From Thermoplasmata archaeon (GTDB taxonomy: Archaea > Thermoplasmatota > Thermoplasmata > Lutacidiplasmatales > UBA184), in the NCBI GenBank assembly GCA_030043545.1, contig JASHXM010000065.1:1-8151 (forward strand): DNA of 8,151 nt. The letters are read 5' to 3'. A program made the position numbers and the translations under genes. Shown piece by piece: positions 1 to 5,673 of this stretch. The notes beneath the pieces were generated by a model, which saw only the letters and a program-made list of their open reading frames with translations, was not told the DNA's origin and did not search any database. Position 1 is the first letter of the stretch, and each line of letters opens with the position of its first letter.

Positions 1-139
1 CCGACCCACAGTTGGGGCAGACATCGGACGCGGGGGGCGTCGGGAGGGCCGCGGAGAGGGCGGCGGCGGCCGGCGCGCGCGTCGACTTCGGCGTGGGACG
101 GGCCTTGGCGACTCCCGAGGACGGAGGGGTGGGCTTCAT
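1..139 (-). CDS. Zinc-ribbon protein, N-terminal fragment (runs off the left edge)
   Basis: The minus strand is open from an ATG at 139 down to base 1, giving 46 complete codons. The product starts MKPTPPSSG. About 38 residues rich in Pro, Ala, Ser and Thr follow, with scattered Lys and Arg, which looks like a disordered basic leader. Next comes SDVCPNCGS, the first knuckle (Cys41-Pro-Asn-Cys44-Gly) of a probable zinc ribbon. The second cysteine pair, if present, lies outside the window. A good TATA box sits about 33 bases upstream of the ATG, which supports this start, and there is no Shine-Dalgarno motif. The gene lies downstream of the TrmB-like regulator on the same strand but has its own promoter. 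The function cannot be assigned: CPNCG knuckles occur in transcription factors, RNA-binding proteins and many archaeal membrane or signalling proteins. The short open frame alone would be weak evidence, so the call rests on the promoter plus the zinc motif. Confidence 0.6.
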   Translation of the reverse strand, partial: MKPTPPSSGVAKARPTPKSTRAPAAAALSAALPTPPASDVCPNCGS

Positions 140-168
140 AGCTTCTGCGCGTCCGTAGTGGAGGGCTG

Positions 169-176
169 TATTTATA
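169..176 (-). promoter_or_regulatory. Archaeal TATA box for the zinc-ribbon gene
   Basis: The minus strand reads CCTATAAATAC here, with TATAAATA at 176 to 169. It is the best TATA box in a very GC-rich window. Its centre is about 33 bases upstream of the ATG at 139. With the usual archaeal distance of about 26 bases from TATA centre to transcription start, transcription would begin near 147, leaving a leader of only about 8 bases and no room for a typical Shine-Dalgarno. The element is partly symmetric, so a plus-strand promoter cannot be excluded, but no convincing plus-strand gene follows. Confidence 0.55.
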
Positions 177-212
177 GGTTCAGCCGTGCCCTGTACCCGT
201 TGTATCCTACAC

Positions 213-234
213 ATGCTACACCATGGCGTAGTAT
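213..234. promoter_or_regulatory. Near-palindrome upstream of the TATA box (possible operator)
   Basis: The core CTACACCATGGCGTAG (216-231) is a 16-base dyad with one mismatched pair of eight (A220/C227). After one further mismatch it extends by two matching pairs, to 213 and 234. It lies about 37 bases upstream of the TATA box at 169-176, where an activator or repressor of the zinc-ribbon gene could bind. The half-site CTACAC is repeated in tandem at 207-212. The symmetry is direct observation; a role as operator is inference. Confidence 0.35.
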
Positions 235-359
235 AACCAATTTCCCAATTCCACTCCGAGAGCGCGGCCCGGTCGCGTCGGACCGAGCCTCGAGGCACGC
301 CCGATCCGGACCTGGGTCCGCGCCGATCTCCGGGGTCGGGCCTCGCGGCGGACCGGCCC

Positions 360-1634
360 CTATCCGGCCGACGCGGTGAACAGACAACCCCGGGCGGCGT
401 GCTTCGTCGGGTCCGGCTTCGAGACCTCCCAGCGTTGGCCCAGTCGGGCCTCCAGCACCGCTCGGAGCAGCTGCGGACAGAGCACCCGGCCGATCTCGGG
501 AGAGTCCTGCGTGCACGCGAAGCAGCCGGTGACCCGGAGGGTGAGCGGGCGCTCGCGGACGACCGAGAGCTGACCCATGGTGTGCGTGGCATAGTACTTC
601 GAGAGCGATGCCGCGACCTCGGACGCAGTGCGGCCGTCGACCTCCTTCGCGATCTCGCGACCGAGCTGAGTGGCCAGGACGTCGATCACCTCGGGGAGGT
701 GCATCGGGAACTCCCGCACCCCGCTCGCCCACATCCCGAGCTTCGTGATCTCCTTGAGCCGCTGGAACGGGACCGACTCGCGCCCGGAGACGACCGGGAT
801 CACCGCGGCCGGGGGGTTCTCGAGCTCGACGAACCGGGCCTCCGCCCGGCTCCCGGGGGCCCACAACCGGCGATGGTAGTCTCGCGCGAGCTGGACGAAC
901 GTCGGGGCGGCGGACCAGAGCGCGACCTGTTCGCTGGTCGACCGGCCCAGCCCATCGTCCCCCGAGACGTACACCAGCGCGCCGCCGCGGTCGACGACGA
1001 CCGCGCGGTTCGCGACCGGAGCGTTGGAGTGGCGCAGTTCCGCGAATCCGGCGAAAAGCTTCGCCTCCGTGAGATTCGTCGGGAACACCTCGGTGACGAC
1101 CCGCACCTTCACCCCGCGGGCGGCGGCCTCCTTCAGCGATCGGTCGACGCCGCCGTCGATCAGCCGGGCGAGCCATGACCCGCTCGCGCTGACGAGGATC
1201 TGCTGCGTCGCGAGCCCGATCCGCTTCTTGAGGAACCGGCGGATGTTCTCCCGGTCCTCGAGCACCGCGAACCGACGGGGGTCGGCCTCGTCGACGTCCG
1301 ACCGTCCCTCTTCCCAGTCCGCGAGCACCTGCGCCCGGTCCTGCTCGAGCCGGTGGAGCCGGTCGGAGGCGCGCCGGATCCACCGGTCGACGAGTTCGTC
1401 CGGCGCCAGCGCGGCGAACCGGTGCGGTCGTCCCGGAGTGCTCGTGAGCAGCCCGTCGGCCGCGAGCTGCTTGATGATGCGGTACGCCTCGACCCGGTTC
1501 ACGGCCGACAGGCGAGCGAGCTCGCTCGCGGTCATCGGACCGGAGCGACAGGCGGCGAGGTAGAGCCGGGCGCCCTTCGCCGGGATCCCGTGCTCCGTCA
1601 GGAGCTCGAAAAGGCCCGAGCCGGGACGGCTCAT
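360..1634 (-). CDS. TrmB-family transcriptional regulator with C-terminal V4R-like cysteine-bearing domain
   Basis: This 424-residue protein probably acts as a DNA-binding regulator in the cytoplasm. Residues about 8-82 form a TrmB-type winged helix: helices around HGIPAKGARLYLAACRSGP, the recognition region SAVNRVEAYRIIKQLAADG, and the wing around TPGRPHRFAALAPDEL. A charged helical linker follows (about 83-118). Residues about 120-260 fit the phospholipase-D-like fold often attached to TrmB helices, but I see no intact HKD motif, so a catalytic role is unlikely. The last 130 or so residues resemble a V4R ligand or metal sensor domain: Cys371-x2-Cys374, Cys386, an amphipathic LLRAVLEARLG helix, then HAARGCLF with His412 and Cys417. 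The ATG follows a 55-base gap after rpsB, and no Shine-Dalgarno is evident. The stop is TAG. Ligand and targets are unknown. The TrmB call is firm, the V4R call moderate. Confidence 0.88.
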   Translation of the reverse strand: MSRPGSGLFELLTEHGIPAKGARLYLAACRSGPMTASELARLSAVNRVEAYRIIKQLAADGLLTSTPGRPHRFAALAPDELVDRWIRRASDRLHRLEQDRAQVLADWEEGRSDVDEADPRRFAVLEDRENIRRFLKKRIGLATQQILVSASGSWLARLIDGGVDRSLKEAAARGVKVRVVTEVFPTNLTEAKLFAGFAELRHSNAPVANRAVVVDRGGALVYVSGDDGLGRSTSEQVALWSAAPTFVQLARDYHRRLWAPGSRAEARFVELENPPAAVIPVVSGRESVPFQRLKEITKLGMWASGVREFPMHLPEVIDVLATQLGREIAKEVDGRTASEVAASLSKYYATHTMGQLSVVRERPLTLRVTGCFACTQDSPEIGRVLCPQLLRAVLEARLGQRWEVSKPDPTKHAARGCLFTASAG

Positions 1635-1636
1635 GT

Positions 1637-1685
1637 CCTCGGGAGGGCGGGGGTCGTTAAGGCGCTTGCCGCGCGACTCCCGAGG
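1637..1685. repeat. 9-bp perfect inverted repeat bracketing the rpsB-TrmB gap
   Basis: The plus strand reads CCTCGGGAG at 1637-1645 and its exact reverse complement CTCCCGAGG at 1677-1685, separated by 31 bases. One arm ends 2 bases before the regulator's ATG and the other starts 4 bases after the rpsB stop, so the pair fills the gap. The AT-rich element at 1657-1660 lies between the arms. In DNA this could be a paired operator for autoregulation. In RNA read through from rpsB it could form a long-loop hairpin. A third copy lies at 112-120. The repeat is observed; its function is inferred. Confidence 0.4.
1657..1660 (-). promoter_or_regulatory. Weak TATA-like element upstream of the TrmB-like gene
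   Basis: The minus strand reads CCTTAACGA here, with TTAA at 1660 to 1657. It is the only AT-rich spot in the 55-base gap. Its centre is about 25 bases upstream of the ATG at 1634, the spacing expected if transcription starts at the start codon itself (a leaderless mRNA). The match to an archaeal TATA box is poor, so this is a candidate only. Confidence 0.25.
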
Positions 1686-1689
1686 CGCG

Positions 1690-2346
1690 CTACAGCGCCG
1701 CCTGGAAGTCGTCGATCGTGAGCGGGAATTCGACCTCGGCCCCGCCGGCCCGGGCGCGCAGGACCTCGCGCGCCAACAGCCAGTAGACCGTCGCCAGCGC
1801 GACCCGGCCCTTGTTGTTCGCGGGGATCACGAGGTCGACGTCCCGGGTCTCGTTGTTGACGTCGCACAGGCCGACCACCGGGATCCCGATGGAGACCGCC
1901 TCGCTGAGCGCCTGCTGATCGGTCGCCGGGTCGGTGACGACCAGCACCCGCGGCTCGAAGTACTCCGCCAGGTTGGGATTCGTGAGACAGCCGGGAACGA
2001 ACCGCTCCGAGAACGAGACGGCGCCGATCGTCTTGGCGAAGACGCGGACCGGCTTTTGCCCGTACTGACGCTGGGAGACGGCGAGGATCCGATCCGCCGG
2101 CATCCGGGCCAGGAACTTCGCGGCGAGCCGGATTCGGCGGTCGGTCTCGCGCACGTCGAGGACGTGCAGGCCGTCGAATCGGACCTTGAAGATGAACCGG
2201 CGCATCGAGGCGGACTTCTGCTGGGTCCCGATGTGGACCCCGGACGTGAGGTACGTCTCTTCCGGGATCAGCAGGTCCTCGGGCCGGATATCCTGGGCGT
2301 CGGAGGGCCCGCCGGGCTCCTCCGTGATCGTTTCGTCGTCGGGCAT
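1690..2346 (-). CDS. rpsB: Small-subunit ribosomal protein S2 (S2P/uS2), archaeal type
   Basis: This is a 218-residue structural component of the 30S subunit. After an acidic tail of about 24 residues ([13 protein letters not shown] and on) it carries the archaeal/eukaryal S2 signature: [20 protein letters not shown] at about 25-44, then [78 protein letters not shown] and [20 protein letters not shown]. Length and fold order match archaeal S2. The chosen ATG at 2346 lies 4 bases after the enolase TAG. A second in-frame ATG at 2388 would add 14 residues inside the enolase frame. It has the better Shine-Dalgarno-like GGTGG 9 bases upstream, but its added residues ([14 protein letters not shown]) do not look like a conserved S2 terminus. 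Linkage to enolase is an old archaeal arrangement. Identity is certain; the start is not. Confidence 0.96.
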   Translation of the reverse strand: MPDDETITEEPGGPSDAQDIRPEDLLIPEETYLTSGVHIGTQQKSASMRRFIFKVRFDGLHVLDVRETDRRIRLAAKFLARMPADRILAVSQRQYGQKPVRVFAKTIGAVSFSERFVPGCLTNPNLAEYFEPRVLVVTDPATDQQALSEAVSIGIPVVGLCDVNNETRDVDLVIPANNKGRVALATVYWLLAREVLRARAGGAEVEFPLTIDDFQAAL

Positions 2347-2350
2347 CGGG

Positions 2351-3565
2351 CTACCGAGGGGTGGCGCGGCCGAGCCGCAGGAGTTCATTTAGCTTTGCCA
2401 CCCGTTCTCCGCCGAGAAGTCCGCATTTCATCCCGCGCGCGGCCGACGCGACCGCGACGTGCGCCAGCCACCCGTCCGGCACGTCCCCCGAGCGGTGGGA
2501 AGTGATCGTGGCGAGCCCCGCCGCGCGCGCCCGATCGACGCACGCGAACGTGTCGGTCAGGGTGCCGACCTGGTTGACCTTGATCAGCACGGCGTTCGAG
2601 GACCGGGCGGCGATCCCCCGCTCGAGCCGGTCGACGCGGGTCGTGTAGATGTCGTCGCCGACGACGACCGTGCGGTCGCCGACCTGACGGGTGAGCTCGG
2701 CGAACCCGTCGAACGCCTCCTCGTCGAACGGATCCTCGACGTAGGCGAGCCCGTACCGATCGACGAGGTGGGCGACGAAGCCGACCTGGCCCTCGGTGTC
2801 GAGGGTCTGCTCGCGGTACCGGTAGCGGCCGTCCCGGAAGAACTCGCTCGCGGCGAGGTCGAGCCCGGGCCGCACGTTCACCTTCAACTCGTCGCGCGCC
2901 TGCGCGCACGCCGCGGCGAGGAGCTCAATGGCGGCGACGTTCTCGATCGGCGCGACCCACCCGCCCTCGTCGCCGCGGCCCAGGGCGATCCGGGGGAACT
3001 TCCGACGCAGCTCCTCTCCGAGGATCGCGTGGACGCGCAGGGCGGCCGCCACCGCGTCGTCCGGTCGCGTGGCATCCGAGAAGGCGATGAACTCCTGGAT
3101 ATCCGGCCCGCCGATCGCGTGGCGGCCGCCGTTGAGGCAGTTGCCGACGATCGCCGGGAATCCGCGGCCGTCGACGCCGGGGCGGGCCAGGACCGACCAG
3201 AGCGGGCGGCCGGCCTCGTTCGCGGCGGCGATCGCGGAAGCGACCGAGACGGCCGTAGCCGTGTTCCCTCCGATCGCCGAGAAGTCGGCGGTGCCGTCCG
3301 CCGCGCGGAGACGCGCGTCGACCCCGGACTGATCGGCGACGTCCGCCCCGAGGAGCGGGCCCGCGACCCGCTCCCGGAAGATCCGGAGCGCGGCCGGGAC
3401 GCCCCCATCGGGGAACGCGCGCGCCTCGTGCGTCCCGGTGCTGGCGCCGCTGGGCGCCCCGGCGCGGCCCACCGCCCCCGAGGCAAGGGTCACCGTCGCC
3501 TCCACGGTCGGGTGGCCCCGACTATCGTAGATCAGCGCGAGCTCGGCGCTCCGGATCTCGCTCAC
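2351..3565 (-). CDS. eno: Enolase (2-phosphoglycerate hydratase)
   Basis: This 404-residue cytoplasmic enzyme interconverts 2-phosphoglycerate and phosphoenolpyruvate. It has the N-terminal [12 protein letters not shown] motif (12-23), the mobile loop GAPSGASTG (36-44), then the barrel. By motif alignment to yeast enolase the catalytic residues are present: Glu158 (DIQEF), Glu200 (GDEGGW), Lys329 (LIKVNQ), His357 (TSHRSGD) and Lys380. Magnesium ligands Asp236, Glu277 and Asp304 are also kept. After Lys380 the usual KTGxxxRSER stretch reads KCGLLGGER, a local variant. The start is GTG at 3565, overlapping the TGA of the epimerase gene as GTGA, which suggests coupled translation. The frame stays open further upstream only because it shadows the epimerase gene. 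rpsB follows 4 bases after the stop, the usual archaeal eno-rpsB pairing. Catalytic residues are intact, so the enzyme should be active. Confidence 0.96.
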   Translation of the reverse strand: MSEIRSAELALIYDSRGHPTVEATVTLASGAVGRAGAPSGASTGTHEARAFPDGGVPAALRIFRERVAGPLLGADVADQSGVDARLRAADGTADFSAIGGNTATAVSVASAIAAANEAGRPLWSVLARPGVDGRGFPAIVGNCLNGGRHAIGGPDIQEFIAFSDATRPDDAVAAALRVHAILGEELRRKFPRIALGRGDEGGWVAPIENVAAIELLAAACAQARDELKVNVRPGLDLAASEFFRDGRYRYREQTLDTEGQVGFVAHLVDRYGLAYVEDPFDEEAFDGFAELTRQVGDRTVVVGDDIYTTRVDRLERGIAARSSNAVLIKVNQVGTLTDTFACVDRARAAGLATITSHRSGDVPDGWLAHVAVASAARGMKCGLLGGERVAKLNELLRLGRATPR

Positions 3566-3954
3566 GGTCGTTCCACGAACTCGACCAGGACGCCCCCGAA
3601 CGCCGAGGGGTGAGCGAAGCCGACAGTGCGCCCCCGCGCCCCGGGCCGTCCGGCGCGGTCCACGACTCGGCCGCCGCGAGCGACCACGGCGTCCAGGCTC
3701 GCGGTCACGTTGGGTACGCTGAAGGCGACGTGGTGGAGCCCTTCGCCCCGCTGCTCCAGGAAGCGGGCGACCGCCGACGCGGGGTCGGTCGGCTCGAGCA
3801 GTTCGATGTGGGACCCGCCGACGTTGAAGAACGCGACCCGCACTCGTTGCGTCGGGACCTCCTCCGGGGGTCCTTCCGGGTCGCCGGCGACCGGACGCCA
3901 CCGTTCGATCGCGTCGGAGAGGCGAGCGACCGCGATCCCAAGGTGATCGATCAT
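3562..3954 (-). CDS. mce: Methylmalonyl-CoA epimerase
   Basis: This 130-residue protein of the vicinal-oxygen-chelate (glyoxalase) superfamily epimerises (S)- and (R)-methylmalonyl-CoA, supplying the isomer used by the mutase encoded just upstream. Start MIDHLGIAV is the family's canonical N-terminus. Likely metal ligands by family pattern are His4, Glu51 (in HIELLEP), His74 or His75 (in GEGLHHVAF) and Glu125 (in GVLVEF). The two beta-alpha-beta-beta-beta repeats are visible as residues 1-55 and about 70-130. Length is normal for the family. The ATG at 3954 is 11 bases after the mutase stop with no convincing Shine-Dalgarno. The TGA overlaps the enolase GTG by 4 bases. Adjacency to the mutase alpha gene makes this epimerase much more likely than another glyoxalase-fold enzyme. 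Confidence 0.95.
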   Translation of the reverse strand: MIDHLGIAVARLSDAIERWRPVAGDPEGPPEEVPTQRVRVAFFNVGGSHIELLEPTDPASAVARFLEQRGEGLHHVAFSVPNVTASLDAVVARGGRVVDRAGRPGARGRTVGFAHPSAFGGVLVEFVERP

Positions 3955-3965
3955 CGTCCGGCCCC

Positions 3966-5645
3966 CTAGAACGCGGTCGAGGGTGGCTGTTCTCCGAACG
4001 CCGACCGCCAGACGTCCGCGATCTCGCCGAGCGTGGCCCCCGCGATCACGGCGGCGAGGACGGACGGCATCACGTTCGCCCCAGCGTCGGTCGCTCGGCG
4101 GAGCGCGTCGAGCGCGCCGGCAGCCTTCGGCCCGTCCCGGTCCCGTCGCCAGCGTCGGACGCGCGTCGCCTGTCGGGTCTCCTCCGCCGGCGAGATCCGC
4201 TGCGCGGCCGTGCCGCGACCTCGCCGATCCGGGAACAGGGAGAACTGGACGTTGCCGTCGGGGAAAGCGTTCACGCCGACGACCGACTCCTCCCCGCGCT
4301 CGCGCGCGCGCGCCGTCCGGTACGCCTCTCGGGCGATCTCCCCGGCGAGGTAGCCTCGGCGGATCGCCTCCGCCGCTCCGCCCATCTCGGCGATGCGGTC
4401 CAGGTACTGCTGCGCCCCCGCCTCGATCGTGTCGGTGAGCTGCTCGATCTCGTACGCTCCGCCGAGCGGATCGACCGTCGACCCGACCCCCGACTCCTCC
4501 GCCAGGATCTGCTGGGTGCGGAGCGCGAGCCGCGCCGACGCCTCGGTCGGGAGACCGAGCGCCTCGTCGAGCGCGTTCGTGTGGAGCGACTGGGTCCCGC
4601 CGAGGACGGCGGAGAGCGCCTCCAAGGTCGTCCGCACGACGTTGAGCTCGGGCTGTTGGGCGGTGAGGCTCGAGCCCGCCGTCTGCGTGTGGAATCGGAG
4701 CTGCTGCGCCCGGTCCCGCCGGGCGCCGAACGTGTCGCGCACGATCCGGGCCCACAGCCGCCGGGCGGCCCGGAACTTGGCGATCTCCTCGAGGAAGTTG
4801 CGGTCCGCCGAGAAGAAGAACGAGAGTCGGGGAAGGAACGCGTCCAGGTCGAGCCCGCGCTCCCGGACCGCGGTCACGTAGGCGATCGCGTTGGCGAAGG
4901 TGAAGCCGACCTCCTGGGCGGCGGTCGCCCCGGCCTCGCGCATGTGGTAGCCGGAGACGGAGATGTAGTTCCACTGCGGCATCTCGCGGGTCGCGAACTC
5001 GATCAGGTCGGCCGCGAGGCGCATCGACGGCCCAGGCGGGTAGATGTACGTCCCGCGGGCGACGTACTCCTTCAGGATGTCGTTCTGGACGGTGCCCCCG
5101 AGCCGCGCGCGGGAGACGCCTTGCTCCTCCCCGACGGCGAGGAGGAGCGCGGTGAGGATCGGCGCGGTGGCGTTGATCGTCATCGAGACGGTCGCCCGGT
5201 CGAGCGGGATCCCCTCGAACAGCGTCCGCATGTCGCCGAGCGAGGCGATCGGCACCCCGCACCGTCCGACCTCGCCTTTCGCCCGCGGGTGGTCCGAGTC
5301 GTAGCCGTTCTGCGTGGGAAGGTCGAAGGCGACCGACAGCCCGGTCTGCCCTCCGCGCAGGAGGAACTGGAACCGCTCGTTCGTGGCGCGGGCGCTCCCG
5401 AACCCGGAGTACTGCCGGAACGTCCAGACCCGCCCGCGATACATCGTCGGCTGGATGCCGCGGGTGTACGGGGGTGCTCCGGGGAACGCGACCTTCTCGA
5501 GGAACTCCGTCCCGGGATCTTCGGGGGGTCCGACGAGGAGCGGCACCGCCCCGGCGTCGGCGCGGTCCCCGAGCGCCGATCGGCTCTCCCGCTCCCATCG
5601 GGCCCGATCCGGCCCTTTCGGCCGGGCCGACCGGGCACGCGCCAT
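3966..5645 (-). CDS. mcmA1: Methylmalonyl-CoA mutase, catalytic alpha (large) subunit without B12 domain
   Basis: This 559-residue subunit catalyses the radical rearrangement of (R)-methylmalonyl-CoA to succinyl-CoA, using adenosylcobalamin held by a partner. The substrate-binding barrel is complete: PYTRGIQPTMYRGRVWTFRQ, LSVAFDLPTQNGYDSDHP, GTVQNDILKEY, TYIYPPGPSMR, SVSGYHMREAG, QSLHTNALDEAL, and DPLGGAYEIEQLT. Compared with the Propionibacterium enzyme, Tyr79 (RQYSGF) matches Tyr89, Arg197 matches Arg207 and His234 matches His244. Tyr and Arg at the first two sites mark methylmalonyl-CoA specificity; isobutyryl-CoA mutases carry Phe and Gln. The protein ends at about 559 residues and has no DxHxxG B12 domain, so it belongs to the archaeal split type needing a separate small subunit. 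The ATG at 5645 lies 24 bases after the pheT stop. The epimerase follows at 11 bases. Confidence 0.95.
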   Translation of the reverse strand: MARARSARPKGPDRARWERESRSALGDRADAGAVPLLVGPPEDPGTEFLEKVAFPGAPPYTRGIQPTMYRGRVWTFRQYSGFGSARATNERFQFLLRGGQTGLSVAFDLPTQNGYDSDHPRAKGEVGRCGVPIASLGDMRTLFEGIPLDRATVSMTINATAPILTALLLAVGEEQGVSRARLGGTVQNDILKEYVARGTYIYPPGPSMRLAADLIEFATREMPQWNYISVSGYHMREAGATAAQEVGFTFANAIAYVTAVRERGLDLDAFLPRLSFFFSADRNFLEEIAKFRAARRLWARIVRDTFGARRDRAQQLRFHTQTAGSSLTAQQPELNVVRTTLEALSAVLGGTQSLHTNALDEALGLPTEASARLALRTQQILAEESGVGSTVDPLGGAYEIEQLTDTIEAGAQQYLDRIAEMGGAAEAIRRGYLAGEIAREAYRTARARERGEESVVGVNAFPDGNVQFSLFPDRRGRGTAAQRISPAEETRQATRVRRWRRDRDGPKAAGALDALRRATDAGANVMPSVLAAVIAGATLGEIADVWRSAFGEQPPSTAF

Positions 5646-5664
5646 CGCCGTTCCAGCGACGGCG
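5646..5664. repeat. Short inverted repeat just before the mutase start
   Basis: The plus strand reads CGCCGT (5646-5651), seven bases, then ACGGCG (5659-5664): perfect 6-bp arms abutting the mutase ATG. If transcription starts at the ATG, the repeat fills the space between TATA-like element and start site, a classic repressor position. In read-through mRNA from pheT it would be a small hairpin before the start codon. GC-rich DNA makes 6-bp repeats common, so the confidence is low. Confidence 0.25.
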
Positions 5665-5666
5665 CG

Positions 5667-5673
5667 ATATTAA
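5667..5673 (-). promoter_or_regulatory. TATA-like element upstream of the mutase gene
   Basis: The minus strand reads GCTTAATATCGC, with TTAATAT at 5673 to 5667, overlapping the pheT stop codon TAA. It stands out against the GC-rich surroundings. Its centre is 25 bases upstream of the first base of the mutase ATG, which predicts a leaderless transcript. This would give the mutase-epimerase-enolase-rpsB part its own promoter apart from pheST. Confidence 0.4.

Larger units (their letters stand above)
140..359. other. Intergenic region between the TrmB-like gene and the zinc-ribbon gene
   Basis: About 220 bases hold no gene I can support. The part nearest the zinc-ribbon gene (about 168-252) is clearly AT-richer than its surroundings. 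It contains the TATA box, a near-palindrome at 213-234, a tandem pair CTACACATG / CTACACCATG at 207-225, and a tandem octamer pair CCAATTTC / CCAATTCC at 237-252. The part nearest the end of the TrmB-like gene (about 253-359) is GC-rich and contains short hairpins: CGGTC/GACCG at 270-285, the palindrome GCCTCGAGGC at 287-296, and CGGAC/GTCCG at 307-320. These could end the upstream transcript, but there is no T-rich run on the minus strand as expected for an archaeal terminator. Confidence 0.6.

Noticed and set aside
270..320. Cluster of short GC hairpins after the TrmB-like gene as a terminator
   Set aside because: Stems are only 5 bp and no T-rich run follows on the minus strand, so this is mentioned only as part of the intergenic region.
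158..379. A 73-codon plus-strand frame in the gap between the regulator and the zinc-ribbon gene
   Set aside because: It has no domain and no good start signal. It runs over the minus-strand TATA box, the palindrome and the end of the regulator gene, and its composition is that of random GC-rich sequence.
172..1383. A 403-codon minus-strand frame overlapping the TrmB-like gene
   Set aside because: Its translation is Arg/Gly/Pro/Ala-rich with no recognisable domain, while the overlapping frame has a clear TrmB winged helix.
2459..3613. A long plus-strand frame antisense to enolase, and a similar one antisense to the mutase (4581-5894)
   Set aside because: Both are mirror images of GC-rich codons, with Arg/Asp/Glu/Gly-dominated composition and no motifs or plausible promoter or start signals.
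2351..3901. A 516-codon frame giving enolase a 112-residue N-terminal extension
   Set aside because: The extension is out of frame within the epimerase gene. Enolase homology begins at the GTG at 3565.
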